A DNA stretch of 64,000 bases, taken from assembly GCA_942492835.1 (NCBI GenBank), contig OW818645.1:2170001-2234000 (forward strand), written 5' to 3'. This document shows positions 42,788 to 52,624 of this stretch, piece by piece. Below the pieces are notes generated by a model. It was not told where the DNA came from and searched no databases. It saw nothing but the letters and a program-made list of their open reading frames with translations. Position numbers and translations under genes: made by a program. Source of the DNA: GWB2-37-7 sp942492835 (GTDB lineage: Bacteria > Bacillota > Clostridia > Lutisporales > Lutisporaceae). The stretch's first letter is position 1, and every line of letters begins with the position of its first letter.

Positions 42788-44710
42788 ATGAATTTTAAAC
42801 AATTAATTGAAAATGATAGAGAACAACAAAATAAACATAGATTTGAGGGAACATTTTTAGATTATTTAGAAATATTGAAGGAAAATCCTGATATCTCGAA
42901 GCTAGCTCACAAAAGGATATATGATATTATCTCTAAGTGCGGGTCGGAAATTCAAAGATCAGAAGAAAATCCAAGAATAAGAAGAATATATGGTAACGAT
43001 ATAATCAAGAAATATCATTTTTTTAAGGAGGACTTTTTTGGTATTGACAAGATATTGATGAAAATAGTTGATTACTTTCATGCTGCAGCTATGAAAGGAG
43101 AAGCTTCTAGACAGGTCTTGTATTTGGCAGGACCTGTGGGAGCGGGCAAATCATCTCTTGTTGAAGCTATAAAGAAGGCTTTAGAAGATGCTGAACCGAT
43201 TTATTCTCTAAAAGACTGCCCTATGAGAGAGGAGCCCTTGCATTTGATACCTAAGCATCTAAGAGGTGAGTTTGAGGAAATGCTGGGGTCGCAGATAGAA
43301 GGCGATTTATGTCCAATATGTAAATATAGATTGCAGCATGAGTATAATGGTGAATATGAAAAATTCCCGATTACTACAACAAATTTCTCCATTAGATCAC
43401 GAAAAGGCATTGGGGTAGTTCCGCCTGTAGATCCAAACAATCAGGATACCTCTGTACTTACAGGGGCTGTAGATATATCAAAAATGGATATTTACTCAGA
43501 GGATGATCCTAGAATCTTCTCTCTTAATGGAGCCTTTAATGTAGGAAATAGAGGACTTGTAGAGTTTATAGAGGTATTTAAAAATGATGTAGAATACCTG
43601 CATACTATAATAACAGCAACTCAGGAGAAATCTATACCGTCTCCTGGCAAGGGAGCGATGATATATTTTGATGGAATTATCATTGCACACTCAAACGAGG
43701 CAGAATGGAATAAGTTTAAGTCAGATCATACTAATGAGGCAATTCTAGATAGAATAGTGAAGGTTGAGGTTCCTTACTGTATGGAGCTGAGTGAGGAAAT
43801 AAAGATATACGAAAAGATATTAAAAAAGAGTAAGTTTAAAGCTCATATAGCTCCACACGCAATTGAAATGGCGGCAATGTTTGCAGTGCTTACCAGACTT
43901 AGTCCCTCAAATAAAGTAGATTCTGTGACAAAGCTAAGAATATACAATGGAGAGGAAGTAGTTGAAAAGGGCAGTACTAGGAGAATTGATATAATGGAGC
44001 TTAGAGAAGAAGCGGGAATGAGAGAGGGTATGACAGGCATCTCTACAAGATTTATCACAAAGGCTATAGATAGTGCATTGTCTAGCTCAGAGCATGACTG
44101 CATAAATCCCCTAAGTATAATGGAAAGCATAATAAAAGCAGTGAGAGAGCTGGACACCGCAGAGGAAGACAAGAAGAGATATCTTGCATTTGTACAGGAT
44201 AACTTGAGAAAGGAATATAATAAGATACTTGAAAAGGAGATAACTATAGCCTTTATCAATAGCTATAGAGAGCAGGCAGAAAGCTTGTTTGACAATTACC
44301 TTGATAATGCAGAGGCTTATGTTAATAAGACTAAGCTAAAGGATAAATCCACAGGAGAAGAATTACAGCCAGATGAAAAATTTATGCGCTCCATAGAAGA
44401 GAATATTGGGGTTTCTGAGAGCTCAGCAAAGGGCTTTAGAACAGATGTAACTTCATACATGTTCTATGTGGTTAGAAATGGTGGGAAGCTTGACTATACC
44501 TCTTATGAGCCTTTGAAGGAAGCTATTGAGAAAAAACTTACGACTTCTGTTAGAGAGCTTTCTAGGATTATTACAAAGAGCAAGGTAAGAGATAAAGAGC
44601 AGGATAAAAAATATAATGCTATGGTAGAGGAAATGAAGGCAAACGGATACTGTGATTGCTGCTGCGACGTAATATTAAAATATGCAGCAAACAACCTCTG
44701 GAAGGACTGA
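42788..44710 (+). CDS. prkA: PrkA family serine protein kinase
   Basis: A 640-residue protein with an AAA-like N-terminal domain and a kinase-like C-terminal domain; B. subtilis PrkA is needed for sporulation and E. coli YeaG acts in nutrient stress. P-loop LAGPVGAGKSSLVEA near residue 120, then a PrkA-typical Cys cluster (DLCPICKYRL) and the segment YFDGIIIAHSNEAEWNKFK. RBS GGAGG. The C-terminus ends in a Cys-rich YCDCCCDVILKYAANNLW. First of three tightly spaced genes. Confidence 0.96.
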   Translation: MNFKQLIENDREQQNKHRFEGTFLDYLEILKENPDISKLAHKRIYDIISKCGSEIQRSEENPRIRRIYGNDIIKKYHFFKEDFFGIDKILMKIVDYFHAAAMKGEASRQVLYLAGPVGAGKSSLVEAIKKALEDAEPIYSLKDCPMREEPLHLIPKHLRGEFEEMLGSQIEGDLCPICKYRLQHEYNGEYEKFPITTTNFSIRSRKGIGVVPPVDPNNQDTSVLTGAVDISKMDIYSEDDPRIFSLNGAFNVGNRGLVEFIEVFKNDVEYLHTIITATQEKSIPSPGKGAMIYFDGIIIAHSNEAEWNKFKSDHTNEAILDRIVKVEVPYCMELSEEIKIYEKILKKSKFKAHIAPHAIEMAAMFAVLTRLSPSNKVDSVTKLRIYNGEEVVEKGSTRRIDIMELREEAGMREGMTGISTRFITKAIDSALSSSEHDCINPLSIMESIIKAVRELDTAEEDKKRYLAFVQDNLRKEYNKILEKEITIAFINSYREQAESLFDNYLDNAEAYVNKTKLKDKSTGEELQPDEKFMRSIEENIGVSESSAKGFRTDVTSYMFYVVRNGGKLDYTSYEPLKEAIEKKLTTSVRELSRIITKSKVRDKEQDKKYNAMVEEMKANGYCDCCCDVILKYAANNLWKD

Positions 44711-44714
44711 TGCT

Positions 44715-45884
44715 ATGGCTATTTTTAAAGATTATGCACCTGCAGATCATGATAGGTCAGCAGAGGATAGGAGAAGACATCGACAGCTTGTAGAAAAATC
44801 AATCAAAGAAAACCTAAGTGATATTTTATCAGAAGAAAGTATTATCGGAGAGACAAAAAACAAGAAGATTAAGATACCTATAAAAGGTATAAAGGAATAT
44901 CAGTTTATCTATGGTAAAAACGCTTCAGGAGCTGCAGCGGGCAGCGGAAAAGAAAAAAAGGGAGATAAAATAGGAAGCAGTAAAGATGCAGAGCAGGGTA
45001 AGGGTGGAAATGGCGCCGGAAATGAGGAGGGCGAAGAGATATATGAAACTGAAGTAACAATTGAGGATGTTATGAGCTATATAAGCGAAGAACTGGAGCT
45101 ACCGGATATAGACAAGAGAAAGCTTTCTGAGACAGTATCCCAAAGCTCAAGCAAAAAGTCTGGATATCAAAGATATGGAATAAGACCTAGGCTTGCTAAG
45201 CGGAGGACGATTGTAGAAAAGCTTAAGAGAAAGCAAGGCAAAAGGCGTTACAATAAAGATATAGGGAACAACATAAAGCTTGAGCGTTTTCCCTTTAAGG
45301 ATGAGGATCTTAGGTATTACAGGATAAAGAAAACACCGAGGAAGGATTTTAATGCAGCAATAATCTGTATTATGGATACCTCTGGTTCTATGGATGTTAC
45401 TAAGAAATTTCTAGCCAGGTCATTTTTTTATGTGTTATCAAGGTTTATTAGGCTTAAATATAACAATATAGAAATAGCGTTCATATCTCATACCACAACA
45501 GCGAAGCAGGTTAACGAGAAGGAATTTTTTCATAAGGTTGAGGCAGGAGGAACCTATATTTCCAGCGGCTTGACACAAGCGATAGGCTTAATAGAACAAA
45601 GATATGATCCTGCAATTTGGAATGTGTATGCTTTCTATGTAAGTGATGGAGATAATTGGGTTGAGGACAATGAGAAGGCAATAAACTCAGCTAACAATCT
45701 CTGCAAGCTGTGCAACCTTTTTGGGTATGCTGAGATAATGCCTGCATATTACTCTGTAAGCATAAAAGAAAAACTAACAAGGAGCATAAAAAGTGATAAA
45801 TTTATCGCAGTATCTATAAAGCAGAAGGAAGATTTATGGCCAGCACTTAAAGCTATGCTAATGAAGGAGTTTAAGGGGGAGTGA
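44715..45884 (+). CDS. yhbH: YhbH/YeaH family protein (DUF444)
   Basis: A 389-residue protein of the DUF444 family, sporulation YhbH in bacilli. The C-terminal half is a von Willebrand A-like domain with a MIDAS motif (CIMDTSGSMDVTKK) and VSDGDNW later. The middle is low-complexity and Gly/Lys-rich (about residues 85-120). It starts 4 bp after prkA with GGAAGG as ribosome binding site. An in-frame codon at 44682 lies inside prkA and is less likely. Confidence 0.94.
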   Translation: MAIFKDYAPADHDRSAEDRRRHRQLVEKSIKENLSDILSEESIIGETKNKKIKIPIKGIKEYQFIYGKNASGAAAGSGKEKKGDKIGSSKDAEQGKGGNGAGNEEGEEIYETEVTIEDVMSYISEELELPDIDKRKLSETVSQSSSKKSGYQRYGIRPRLAKRRTIVEKLKRKQGKRRYNKDIGNNIKLERFPFKDEDLRYYRIKKTPRKDFNAAIICIMDTSGSMDVTKKFLARSFFYVLSRFIRLKYNNIEIAFISHTTTAKQVNEKEFFHKVEAGGTYISSGLTQAIGLIEQRYDPAIWNVYAFYVSDGDNWVEDNEKAINSANNLCKLCNLFGYAEIMPAYYSVSIKEKLTRSIKSDKFIAVSIKQKEDLWPALKAMLMKEFKGE

Positions 45885-45887
45885 GTA

Positions 45888-47255
45888 TTGCATTATACTT
45901 TGACAGAGCTACAACAGTGGAATGAAACTATAGAGGCGCTTGTAGCAAAAGAAGGTCTTAACGTCTACGAACAAATATTTGAGATTATTGACTACAAGGA
46001 TATGTTGGATTATGAGGCATATACAGGTATGCCTTCTAGATATCCTCACTGGAGCTATGGAAAGGCATATGAGAAAAATAGAACCTTGTACCAATACAAT
46101 TTAACAGGTCTTCCTTACGAAATGGTAATTAACTCTGACCCCTGTCTTGCTTATCTAATGAAAGAAAATTCATTACTCCTTCAAATATTGACTATAGCTC
46201 ATGTATACGGACACAATGACTTCTTTAAGAATAACAGACTTTTCAAGCAAGGAACAGATGGCAAGGCAACTATAGAAATGTTCAAACGCAATGCCGATAC
46301 GATAAGAAGCTATGTAAACGATCCCAGCATTGCTTATGGAAATATAGAAAACTTACTAGATGCAGCTCATTCAATAAGGTTTCAGGTTGCAAGAGTTATA
46401 GGGGATAAAAGAATTAGCGATGAAGAGCTAAAACAACAGCTAATGAGTGAGTACAAGGATAGCTTCGTTCACAACAACCCACTAGAACCCTATATAAAAC
46501 AAGAACCTCCTGACCTAAGCAGAATTCCACTGAACTATGAGGACGATTTATTGTACTTTATTACAAAATATGGGGACTTAGAGGATTGGGAAAGGAACAC
46601 AATTGATATTGTGAGAAGGGAAGCCTTATATTTTATTCCTCAGATAGAGACTAAGATAATGAATGAAGGCTGGGCAAGCTACTGGCACTATAATATTTTG
46701 AAAGAGCTTGAGCTTTCTCAAGAGCTGTATCTAGAATTTATAAAAAGACATAATGATGTAATTGCACCTATACCAATGATAATAAACCCATATTATCTTG
46801 GTTTTAAGATATTTCAAGATATAGAAGCTAAGTATGGAAGGAAAATGCTTTTTGAAGTGCGTGCCTTGGAGCGGGATGAATCCTTCATTAGGAGATATTT
46901 GACGCAAGAGCTTTGTGAGGAAATACATTTGTATGACTTTATGAATAAAGATGGTGACTATATAGTAGAGGATGTGGCAGATGAAAAGGGCTGGGCAAAT
47001 ATAAGGAATGTGCTCTGCAATACCTGCGGAATGAATAATATCCCAAATATCAGAGTAATTGAAATGCAAAGACAGGATAAAACACTGATATTGGAGCATG
47101 TATTTGACGGGAGAGAGCTACAAGCTGCTTATGCCGAGGCTACTCTAAAACACATATATGATTTGTGGAAGCATCCTATAAAACTTTTGACAATTATAAG
47201 CGGAAAGCCTGCTCAAATAATATGTGACAATGATAAGAATATAAGAATAAGCTGA
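45888..47255 (+). CDS. spoVR: SpoVR family protein
   Basis: A 455-residue protein of the SpoVR/YcgB family, involved in spore cortex formation in B. subtilis. The family core is seen in PSRYPHWSYGKAYEKN, AHVYGHNDFFKNN, and NEGWASYWHYNILKEL, with His/Glu residues that may bind metal. TTG start with GGGGGAG 6 nt upstream and 3 bp after the previous stop. The prkA-yhbH-spoVR order is widely conserved, and the three products are thought to act together. Confidence 0.95.
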   Translation: MHYTLTELQQWNETIEALVAKEGLNVYEQIFEIIDYKDMLDYEAYTGMPSRYPHWSYGKAYEKNRTLYQYNLTGLPYEMVINSDPCLAYLMKENSLLLQILTIAHVYGHNDFFKNNRLFKQGTDGKATIEMFKRNADTIRSYVNDPSIAYGNIENLLDAAHSIRFQVARVIGDKRISDEELKQQLMSEYKDSFVHNNPLEPYIKQEPPDLSRIPLNYEDDLLYFITKYGDLEDWERNTIDIVRREALYFIPQIETKIMNEGWASYWHYNILKELELSQELYLEFIKRHNDVIAPIPMIINPYYLGFKIFQDIEAKYGRKMLFEVRALERDESFIRRYLTQELCEEIHLYDFMNKDGDYIVEDVADEKGWANIRNVLCNTCGMNNIPNIRVIEMQRQDKTLILEHVFDGRELQAAYAEATLKHIYDLWKHPIKLLTIISGKPAQIICDNDKNIRIS

Positions 47256-47277
47256 AAATTAATTTTTAAGCACACAT

Positions 47278-47304
47278 AGAGCAGGTTTTTACCTGCTCTT
47301 TACT
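47278..47304 (+). terminator. Terminator of prkA-yhbH-spoVR operon
   Basis: 9-bp stem AGAGCAGGT/ACCTGCTCT (47278-47286 with 47291-47299), TTTT loop, then TTTA. Confidence 0.85.
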
Positions 47305-47386
47305 TATGCGGGAAGAACTGTTATATTTTCGCTATATATATAGAACAATAATATAATAAGACACAAAAGATTATGGGGTGATAATT

Positions 47387-48013
47387 ATGTTAGAGTCAAG
47401 GCAGATATTTGAGGAATTTGACAAGCATTTAATGGAGGATGAGAAACCTTCGATATATTTCAATAAAATGCTAAGGAACGGTATTTATTATAATATGTAT
47501 CCCTTCAACATGCTGAGAGACTTAGTTAAAACAGCACAACCAATACAGCATCACCCTGAGGGTAATGCATGGAATCATACCATGCTGGTAGTTGATAGAG
47601 CAGCAGAACATAGAATAGAAAGTAAAAGTCCAAGAATTTTTATGTGGTCGGCTTTGCTGCATGATATAGGTAAACCTTCCACTACAAGAGTTAGAAATGG
47701 AAAAGTGACCTCCTATGCTCATGATAAGATAGGAGAGAAGCTTACACTTAAGTTTCTAAATCAACTAACGGAGGATAAGGAATTCATTAATTCCGTAGCT
47801 AAAATGGTAAGATGGCATATGCAGACACTATTTGTTGTTAAGGATATGTCATTTGCAGATCTAGATACAATGCTAGAACAGGTAGCACTGGAGGAAATTG
47901 CTCTTTTGTCTTTAAGCGACAGGCTGGGTCGGGGTAGAATGACACCAGAAAAAGAAGCCTATGAGAGAGAGAATATAGAAAAATTTATACAGAAAAGCCA
48001 AAGAAATAAGTAA
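47387..48013 (+). CDS. HD domain phosphohydrolase
   Basis: A 208-residue metal-dependent phosphohydrolase of the HD superfamily. Ligands: His in WNHTMLVVDRA, the HD pair in ALLHDIGKPSTT near residue 92, and a later Asp in LSDRLGRGRM. The region matches the HDIG type found in tRNA nucleotidyltransferase-associated and related proteins. GGGGTGATAATT precedes the start at 47387. The substrate (nucleotide or RNA 2',3'-phosphate) is unknown. Confidence 0.85.
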   Translation: MLESRQIFEEFDKHLMEDEKPSIYFNKMLRNGIYYNMYPFNMLRDLVKTAQPIQHHPEGNAWNHTMLVVDRAAEHRIESKSPRIFMWSALLHDIGKPSTTRVRNGKVTSYAHDKIGEKLTLKFLNQLTEDKEFINSVAKMVRWHMQTLFVVKDMSFADLDTMLEQVALEEIALLSLSDRLGRGRMTPEKEAYERENIEKFIQKSQRNK

Positions 48014-48055
48014 AAAACCAATAACATAGATGTAATCTACTAGAAAAGGAGGATT

Positions 48056-48061
48056 ATGTAA
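48056..48061 (+). promoter_or_regulatory. Start-stop codon pair with strong ribosome binding site
   Basis: AAAAGGAGGATT is followed at ideal spacing by ATG and immediately TAA, upstream of the histidine kinase gene. It is either a minimal regulatory uORF or a decayed start codon. Confidence 0.4.
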
Positions 48062-48107
48062 GGATTTATTGAATTTAATAAGTAACTGGCAAAAAAGGGG
48101 AGATATT

Positions 48108-49745
48108 GTGGTTACTATTACATCTTTGCACTGCAAAATTAGACAAGCAATAAACTTTATTCCGAGAGAATATAAAGATGAAATTAAGAAGGACTTGATT
48201 GATACAAACTTTTCTCGTGTACGTGGAGTATCAATTATATTATTAGCTATAAATATATTTTTGCTGATAATAGATATAACCATTTATCAGCAAAATTGGA
48301 GTATTAATAATGGGTACTTAAATCTTTTTTATTCTCATATTATCTTAGCTTTTGAAAGAAGCATATATTTACTTCTAGTATATATACTAAACTTAAAATA
48401 TAAAAATCATATATATAAACTAAAAAACTATATGGTAGTATACTCATGTACTTTTATGTTAAGCTGGTGTTCATATTTGTGCATAAATTCTCAAGCAACA
48501 AATGGACAGATTTCATCTTTTATTATAGGTGCTTTCTACATAGCTTCTATACTTCATTTGTCCATAAAAGAGAGCCTTTTTATAATTGTTTCTAATTCAA
48601 TAGCATTAATTTCTGCGCTTTGCATAGTAAGTAACAATAGTAATAATCTTGTAGACATTATAATTAACACGATTTTTGTCATGATATTTGCTATAATAAT
48701 GTCATTTATAAATACATCTCTATACTGCAAGAACTATATAAATAATAAAATTATTAAAAGTCAGTCACAACAACTTGAGGAATCAAGAGATATGCTTGAG
48801 AATACTGTAAAGCAAAGAACTGTGGAGCTTGTAAAAACAAGTAATGACCTTATAAAAGAAATGAGTATTAGGCATGAGATTGAGCTGCAGTCTATAAGAA
48901 ATAAGCTCATGTATGAGGAAAATGAGAAGCTTCTTAATGAGCTTAAGGAATATGAAGAGCTTAGGAATGTGTTCTTCGCAAATTTGTCTCATGAGCTTAG
49001 AACACCTCTAAATGTCATATTTTCTGCTCAGCAAATGATGAGCTTGATACTTAATATGCATGATTGTGATGACTGGAAGAATAAGCTAGTAAAATATAAT
49101 GGGATAGTCAAGCAGAACTGCTATAGATTAATCAGACTAATAGGAAATCTAATAGATATTACTAAAATTGATGCAAAGTACTTTCAAATAAATAAGAAAA
49201 ATTGTGACATAGTCAGATTGATTGACAATATTACAGAATCTGTAGCTGAATATATAAAAGATAAAAACATAGAAATTAGTTTTTATTCAGAAATAAAGTA
49301 CAAGATTATTGCCTGTGATCCTGATAAAATTGAAAGAATTATGCTTAACCTGCTCTCTAATGCGGTTAAATTTACGCCTGAATATGGGATGATTAGTGTA
49401 AGTCTTTATAATGATGAAAAGGATGTAATTATATCTGTAAAGGATAGTGGTATAGGTATAAGCAAGGAAATGCAAAACGTTATATTTGAAAGATTTATTC
49501 AAGCAGATAAATCTACTACAAGAAGCAGAGAAGGAAGCGGTATAGGACTGTCATTGGTGAAATCTCTTGTAGATTTACATCAAGGCAGCGTTACAGTATT
49601 TAGCGAGCAGGATAATGGCAGTGAATTCGTAGTAAGACTTCCAGATAAAGTTATTCCTTATGAGGATTGCGTAGCGTGCGTCGATGATAGTAGTGTTCAA
49701 AATATTGAGAGAATCAACATAGAATTTTCTGATATATACTCGTAA
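48108..49745 (+). CDS. Membrane sensor histidine kinase, no adjacent response regulator
   Basis: About 545 residues. Six or so membrane helices (about residues 35-215) form an integral-membrane sensor. A coiled coil (about 215-295) leads to the kinase core: H-box FFANLSHELRTPLNVI, N-box NLLSNAVKFTPEYG, G1 VKDSGIGIS, and G2 GSGIGLSLVKSLVDLHQG. No response regulator is nearby, so it is an orphan, possibly one feeding Spo0A as many clostridial orphan kinases do (inference). GTG at 48108 follows GGGGAG at 5 nt; a TTG at 48069 is the alternative start. Confidence 0.88.
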   Translation: MVTITSLHCKIRQAINFIPREYKDEIKKDLIDTNFSRVRGVSIILLAINIFLLIIDITIYQQNWSINNGYLNLFYSHIILAFERSIYLLLVYILNLKYKNHIYKLKNYMVVYSCTFMLSWCSYLCINSQATNGQISSFIIGAFYIASILHLSIKESLFIIVSNSIALISALCIVSNNSNNLVDIIINTIFVMIFAIIMSFINTSLYCKNYINNKIIKSQSQQLEESRDMLENTVKQRTVELVKTSNDLIKEMSIRHEIELQSIRNKLMYEENEKLLNELKEYEELRNVFFANLSHELRTPLNVIFSAQQMMSLILNMHDCDDWKNKLVKYNGIVKQNCYRLIRLIGNLIDITKIDAKYFQINKKNCDIVRLIDNITESVAEYIKDKNIEISFYSEIKYKIIACDPDKIERIMLNLLSNAVKFTPEYGMISVSLYNDEKDVIISVKDSGIGISKEMQNVIFERFIQADKSTTRSREGSGIGLSLVKSLVDLHQGSVTVFSEQDNGSEFVVRLPDKVIPYEDCVACVDDSSVQNIERINIEFSDIYS

Positions 49746-49860
49746 GTTGTGAAAACAATTTAATCATGAAACTTATAGAGATTTATACTAAGATAAATTT
49801 ATTTTTAATTATAGAATAAAATGGTAAATAGTATAAAAATATAAGAAATGGAGAATAATT

Positions 49861-50316
49861 ATGAACTCCTTTAAAATTTTTTCCAGTAGAACTTTAATAG
49901 GTATAATAATTATTAGTATTTTAATATGCAGTATCATAGCTATTTCATATCCTATAAAAATGTCATTTGATAAAGATATATTAAATAAATATATTAAAGG
50001 TAATATAGATAAAATTGAGATTACACGTACTACAGATAATGTATCAAAGTCAATAAACAATAAAGATGATATTACTAAGATTATACAAGATTTATCAAAA
50101 ATAAAAATGACAAAATATAAAAAAGATAGGACTACAACGGCTAGAGATGTTTATTATATAGTAATCTATGTTGAAGGAAATCAATACATGGGTATGTCTA
50201 TATACGATAGCGACTATATTAGATTGCTTATTGATTTTGGTAATTATACAAAACAGGGTACCTACAAAATTCTGAAGAATAGCTTTAGTATAAAATATAT
50301 TGAATCCTTGTTTTAA
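49861..50316 (+). CDS. Hypothetical membrane-anchored protein (DUF5301-like)
   Basis: A 151-residue protein with an N-terminal membrane anchor (about 12-32) and a hydrophilic extracellular remainder. The segment KGNIDKIEITR ... KSINNKDDITKIIQDLSK resembles small clostridial surface proteins of the DUF5301 type; this match is from memory and unverified. RBS GGAGAA. A strong terminator starts right after the stop. Confidence 0.6.
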   Translation: MNSFKIFSSRTLIGIIIISILICSIIAISYPIKMSFDKDILNKYIKGNIDKIEITRTTDNVSKSINNKDDITKIIQDLSKIKMTKYKKDRTTTARDVYYIVIYVEGNQYMGMSIYDSDYIRLLIDFGNYTKQGTYKILKNSFSIKYIESLF

Positions 50317-50317
50317 T

Positions 50318-50361
50318 ATACAAAAACATTCTGTTGAATTTACAACAGAATGTTTTTGTAT
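50318..50361 (+). terminator. Terminator
   Basis: A 19-bp perfect stem (50318-50336 with 50343-50361) with a 6-nt loop; the 3' arm contains TTTTTG. Confidence 0.85.
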
Positions 50362-50371
50362 ATTTATTAAG

Positions 50372-50746
50372 GGTATAATTTATATTTATGTAGTTTCTAA
50401 TAGTGAAGGAACTAAACGGCTAGAAGATGAAATAATAAATATTTCCGTAAATGTCAGTTCCATAGCCGCAGCTGAAATACTTTGAAATAGTGTTGCAAAT
50501 GTAGGTAAAAGTACAATTTGCAACTCCTTAAAAAAAATACACATAAATTATCAAAAAAATGATATTATAGAAGTTTGTAGTGATTATTTAAAAAAGGTGT
50601 TAAGAACTCACTACAAAAGAGAAATGCGAAAAAAAGTCCTTTTGCTTGAGTTTTTGCGTAAAGTCAACTAACATTAGAAAGAACCACTTTTATTATGCTA
50701 TAAACAAACTTGATTTAGACTATAAAGGAAACGAGGGGGAGATAAC
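50372..50746 (+). other. Intergenic interval with possible gene remnant
   Basis: The reading frame ending at 50485 encodes SNSEGTKRLEDEIINISVN then a short tail. This resembles a signalling-helix fragment from a methyl-accepting chemotaxis protein and lacks a usable start. GTTGCAAAT/ATTTGCAAC form an inverted repeat near 50492-50523. Nothing else gene-like is seen. Confidence 0.3.
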
Positions 50747-51184
50747 ATGGGGATTATTTTTAAACTAGTAGATAAGGATAATTGGCTTGATTGTGTTAAT
50801 TTAGAGGTATCAGATGAGCAAAGTGATTTTGTTACAAATAATACATTTTCTATACTGCAATCTCATTATGATGATAGAAATTACCCAATTGCAATATATG
50901 ATGATAACAAGATGGTTGGATTTTTAATGTATCTTTATGATGAAGATTTTAAGGCATATAGATTACGAAGATTCATGATAGACAAGGATTATCAATCTCA
51001 TGGATATGGCAAAATGGCACTATTAGAACTAAAAAAAATAATCAAAGATAATTATAATGGTAACAAACTGTATACAAGTGTGAAACCTCAAAATAATGTT
51101 GCAAAAAAGTTATATGAAAAGGTTGGCTTTAAAAAGACTGGAGAACTACGTTGGGGCGAAGAAATTTTAAAAGTAGATTTATAA
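50747..51184 (+). CDS. GNAT family N-acetyltransferase
   Basis: A 145-residue acetyltransferase of the spermidine/diamine acetyltransferase-like group. Acetyl-CoA loop RRFMIDKDYQSHGYGKMALLEL, then YTSVKPQNNVAKKLYEKVGFKKTGEL. The central sheet (VGFLMYLYDEDFKAYRLRRFM) is complete. RBS GGGGGAG. Substrate unknown. Confidence 0.88.
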   Translation: MGIIFKLVDKDNWLDCVNLEVSDEQSDFVTNNTFSILQSHYDDRNYPIAIYDDNKMVGFLMYLYDEDFKAYRLRRFMIDKDYQSHGYGKMALLELKKIIKDNYNGNKLYTSVKPQNNVAKKLYEKVGFKKTGELRWGEEILKVDL

Positions 51185-51230
51185 ATTTGAAGTTGGGATA
51201 TTACTACTTATACTCATAATAGAGAAAAAC

Positions 51231-51255
51231 AAAAAAGTATGCTAAGGGCATACTT
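51231..51255 (-). terminator. Terminator of OmpA-domain gene
   Basis: 8-bp stem AAGTATGC/GCATACTT (51235-51242 with 51248-51255). On the minus strand it runs into a T-rich tail. Confidence 0.75.
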
Positions 51256-51257
51256 TA

Positions 51258-51821
51258 CTATTTTATAGATTTATCTACGAAAAAAATATCTACTCTACGA
51301 TTAATTTTTCTACCTTCTGGCGTACCATTATCCTTAAAGGGTTTGTCAGATCCGTTGGATATTACTACTATTCTATCCGAGTTAACACCTTTAGTTATAA
51401 GATAATTTGCTATTCTTTGTCCTCTAAGTAATGAGAGATTATAGTTAGCTAATTTATGTGCCTCACTTTTATAATCGGCAAATAGTGTAGCACAATTGCC
51501 CTCAATTTGAATATTTATATCCTTATACTGAAGTGCTGTTTCTATGAAAGCATCCAAGTCTGGGTAATACTTATCATTTACAGAACTGGCATCTGGATCA
51601 AAATATACAGTTACCTTAAGCTCAGGCGGTTGTATAGGAGTCTGATACTCAGGCTGAGGCTGGTTATTGGTCTGTTTCTGTCCAACATTTGAGCCTACTC
51701 TATCATCCCGAGTAGGGTTGTCCATTATATGAGCAACTCCTAAGATAACAAGTAATACAATGATGGAACAAAACAATACAACTACCAATTTCCCTTTATT
51801 TGTTAGCTTGTACTTGACCAT
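51258..51821 (-). CDS. Membrane-anchored OmpA-domain (peptidoglycan-binding) protein
   Basis: 187 residues: a short cytoplasmic N-terminus, one membrane helix (about 11-32), a Pro/Gln-rich linker (QPQPEYQTPIQPPE) and a C-terminal OmpA/MotB-type domain. Domain markers include LLRGQRIANYLITKGVNSDRI and PEGRKINRRVDIFF, which carry the residues that bind diaminopimelate peptidoglycan. It follows the unknown coiled-coil gene by 12 bp. An OmpA domain in a Gram-positive context anchors a membrane complex to the wall, as in MotB and ZorB. Confidence 0.87.
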   Translation of the reverse strand: MVKYKLTNKGKLVVVLFCSIIVLLVILGVAHIMDNPTRDDRVGSNVGQKQTNNQPQPEYQTPIQPPELKVTVYFDPDASSVNDKYYPDLDAFIETALQYKDINIQIEGNCATLFADYKSEAHKLANYNLSLLRGQRIANYLITKGVNSDRIVVISNGSDKPFKDNGTPEGRKINRRVDIFFVDKSIK

Positions 51822-51833
51822 AAAATCACTCCG

Positions 51834-52514
51834 TTATTGTTTTGGTTTGTTTTCAATAAACTCAATAATACTAGAAAGTTTTTGAATCTCAAACTCAATT
51901 TCAGATTTTTGGTCTTCTCTTAAATTTTTCTTATCTTCAATTATTCTGTTATGAAAAGCAATTCTCTCATTTAACTTGCGGATTTGCTTTTCATTTGAAG
52001 CTACTATTTCAGACACATTGACTGAAAAGTCATCAAAGTACTTATTTAACACTTCTAATCTTTTAGTTCCGTCTTTCAATAATAAGATAATATCAAGATG
52101 CGAGGCGGATATAAGATTTATTATTGATTGTCTCTTTACATCTGCAGGCAAGTTTGCGGGCAGTGCTTTTATAAAACTCTCAATCAAATATATAGTGTTT
52201 GTTTCTTTGCTTTCCAATCCTGATTTTCTGTATATATCTTTGATTGGAAGCTTTTCTACTGAGTTTTTCTCAGCATGGTCTTGAGTATCAACATTATCAT
52301 GTGTTTCACTCACAAATTTCACCTCTGAAGTAATTGCTAAATCGTTGTCCATCATATCTAGGTCATCTGTCTGTATGTCGGATTTGACAACAGGTTCTAT
52401 TAAGCCTAGGCGTTCAAGTAATGGTTTTTTATTTTTTGCATCCGAATTTTTATCATTTGCAAAAAGAGACTTGTCCGGAACAATATTAGTATCAGAATTA
52501 AGTTTTTTTGCCAT
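51834..52514 (-). CDS. Hypothetical protein with C-terminal coiled coil
   Basis: 226 residues, no recognised family and no signal peptide. Residues 1-95 are hydrophilic and acidic, likely disordered. Residues 105-150 form a helical segment (YLIESFIKALPANLPADVKR). Residues 165-225 are a charged coiled coil (ASNEKQIRKLNERIAFHN to the end). It lies between a BrxD-like ATPase gene and the OmpA-domain gene, all on one strand, and could bridge them. RBS GGGGAGG. Confidence 0.7.
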   Translation of the reverse strand: MAKKLNSDTNIVPDKSLFANDKNSDAKNKKPLLERLGLIEPVVKSDIQTDDLDMMDNDLAITSEVKFVSETHDNVDTQDHAEKNSVEKLPIKDIYRKSGLESKETNTIYLIESFIKALPANLPADVKRQSIINLISASHLDIILLLKDGTKRLEVLNKYFDDFSVNVSEIVASNEKQIRKLNERIAFHNRIIEDKKNLREDQKSEIEFEIQKLSSIIEFIENKPKQ

Positions 52515-52624
52515 TGGTTTTCCTCCCCTAACAGAATATGGTAGCGTAGAGTAGAATTTTTCTTATGTTAAAAAAAATAACAGTCATAAAGACAAAAAAC
52601 ACAGATTAACGCATTATTATTAAT

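Noticed and set aside
51258..52514. Zorya system (ZorAB plus effectors)
   Set aside because: The OmpA-domain protein could pass for ZorB, but the neighbour is not a multi-helix MotA-like ZorA and no ZorC/D/E is visible.
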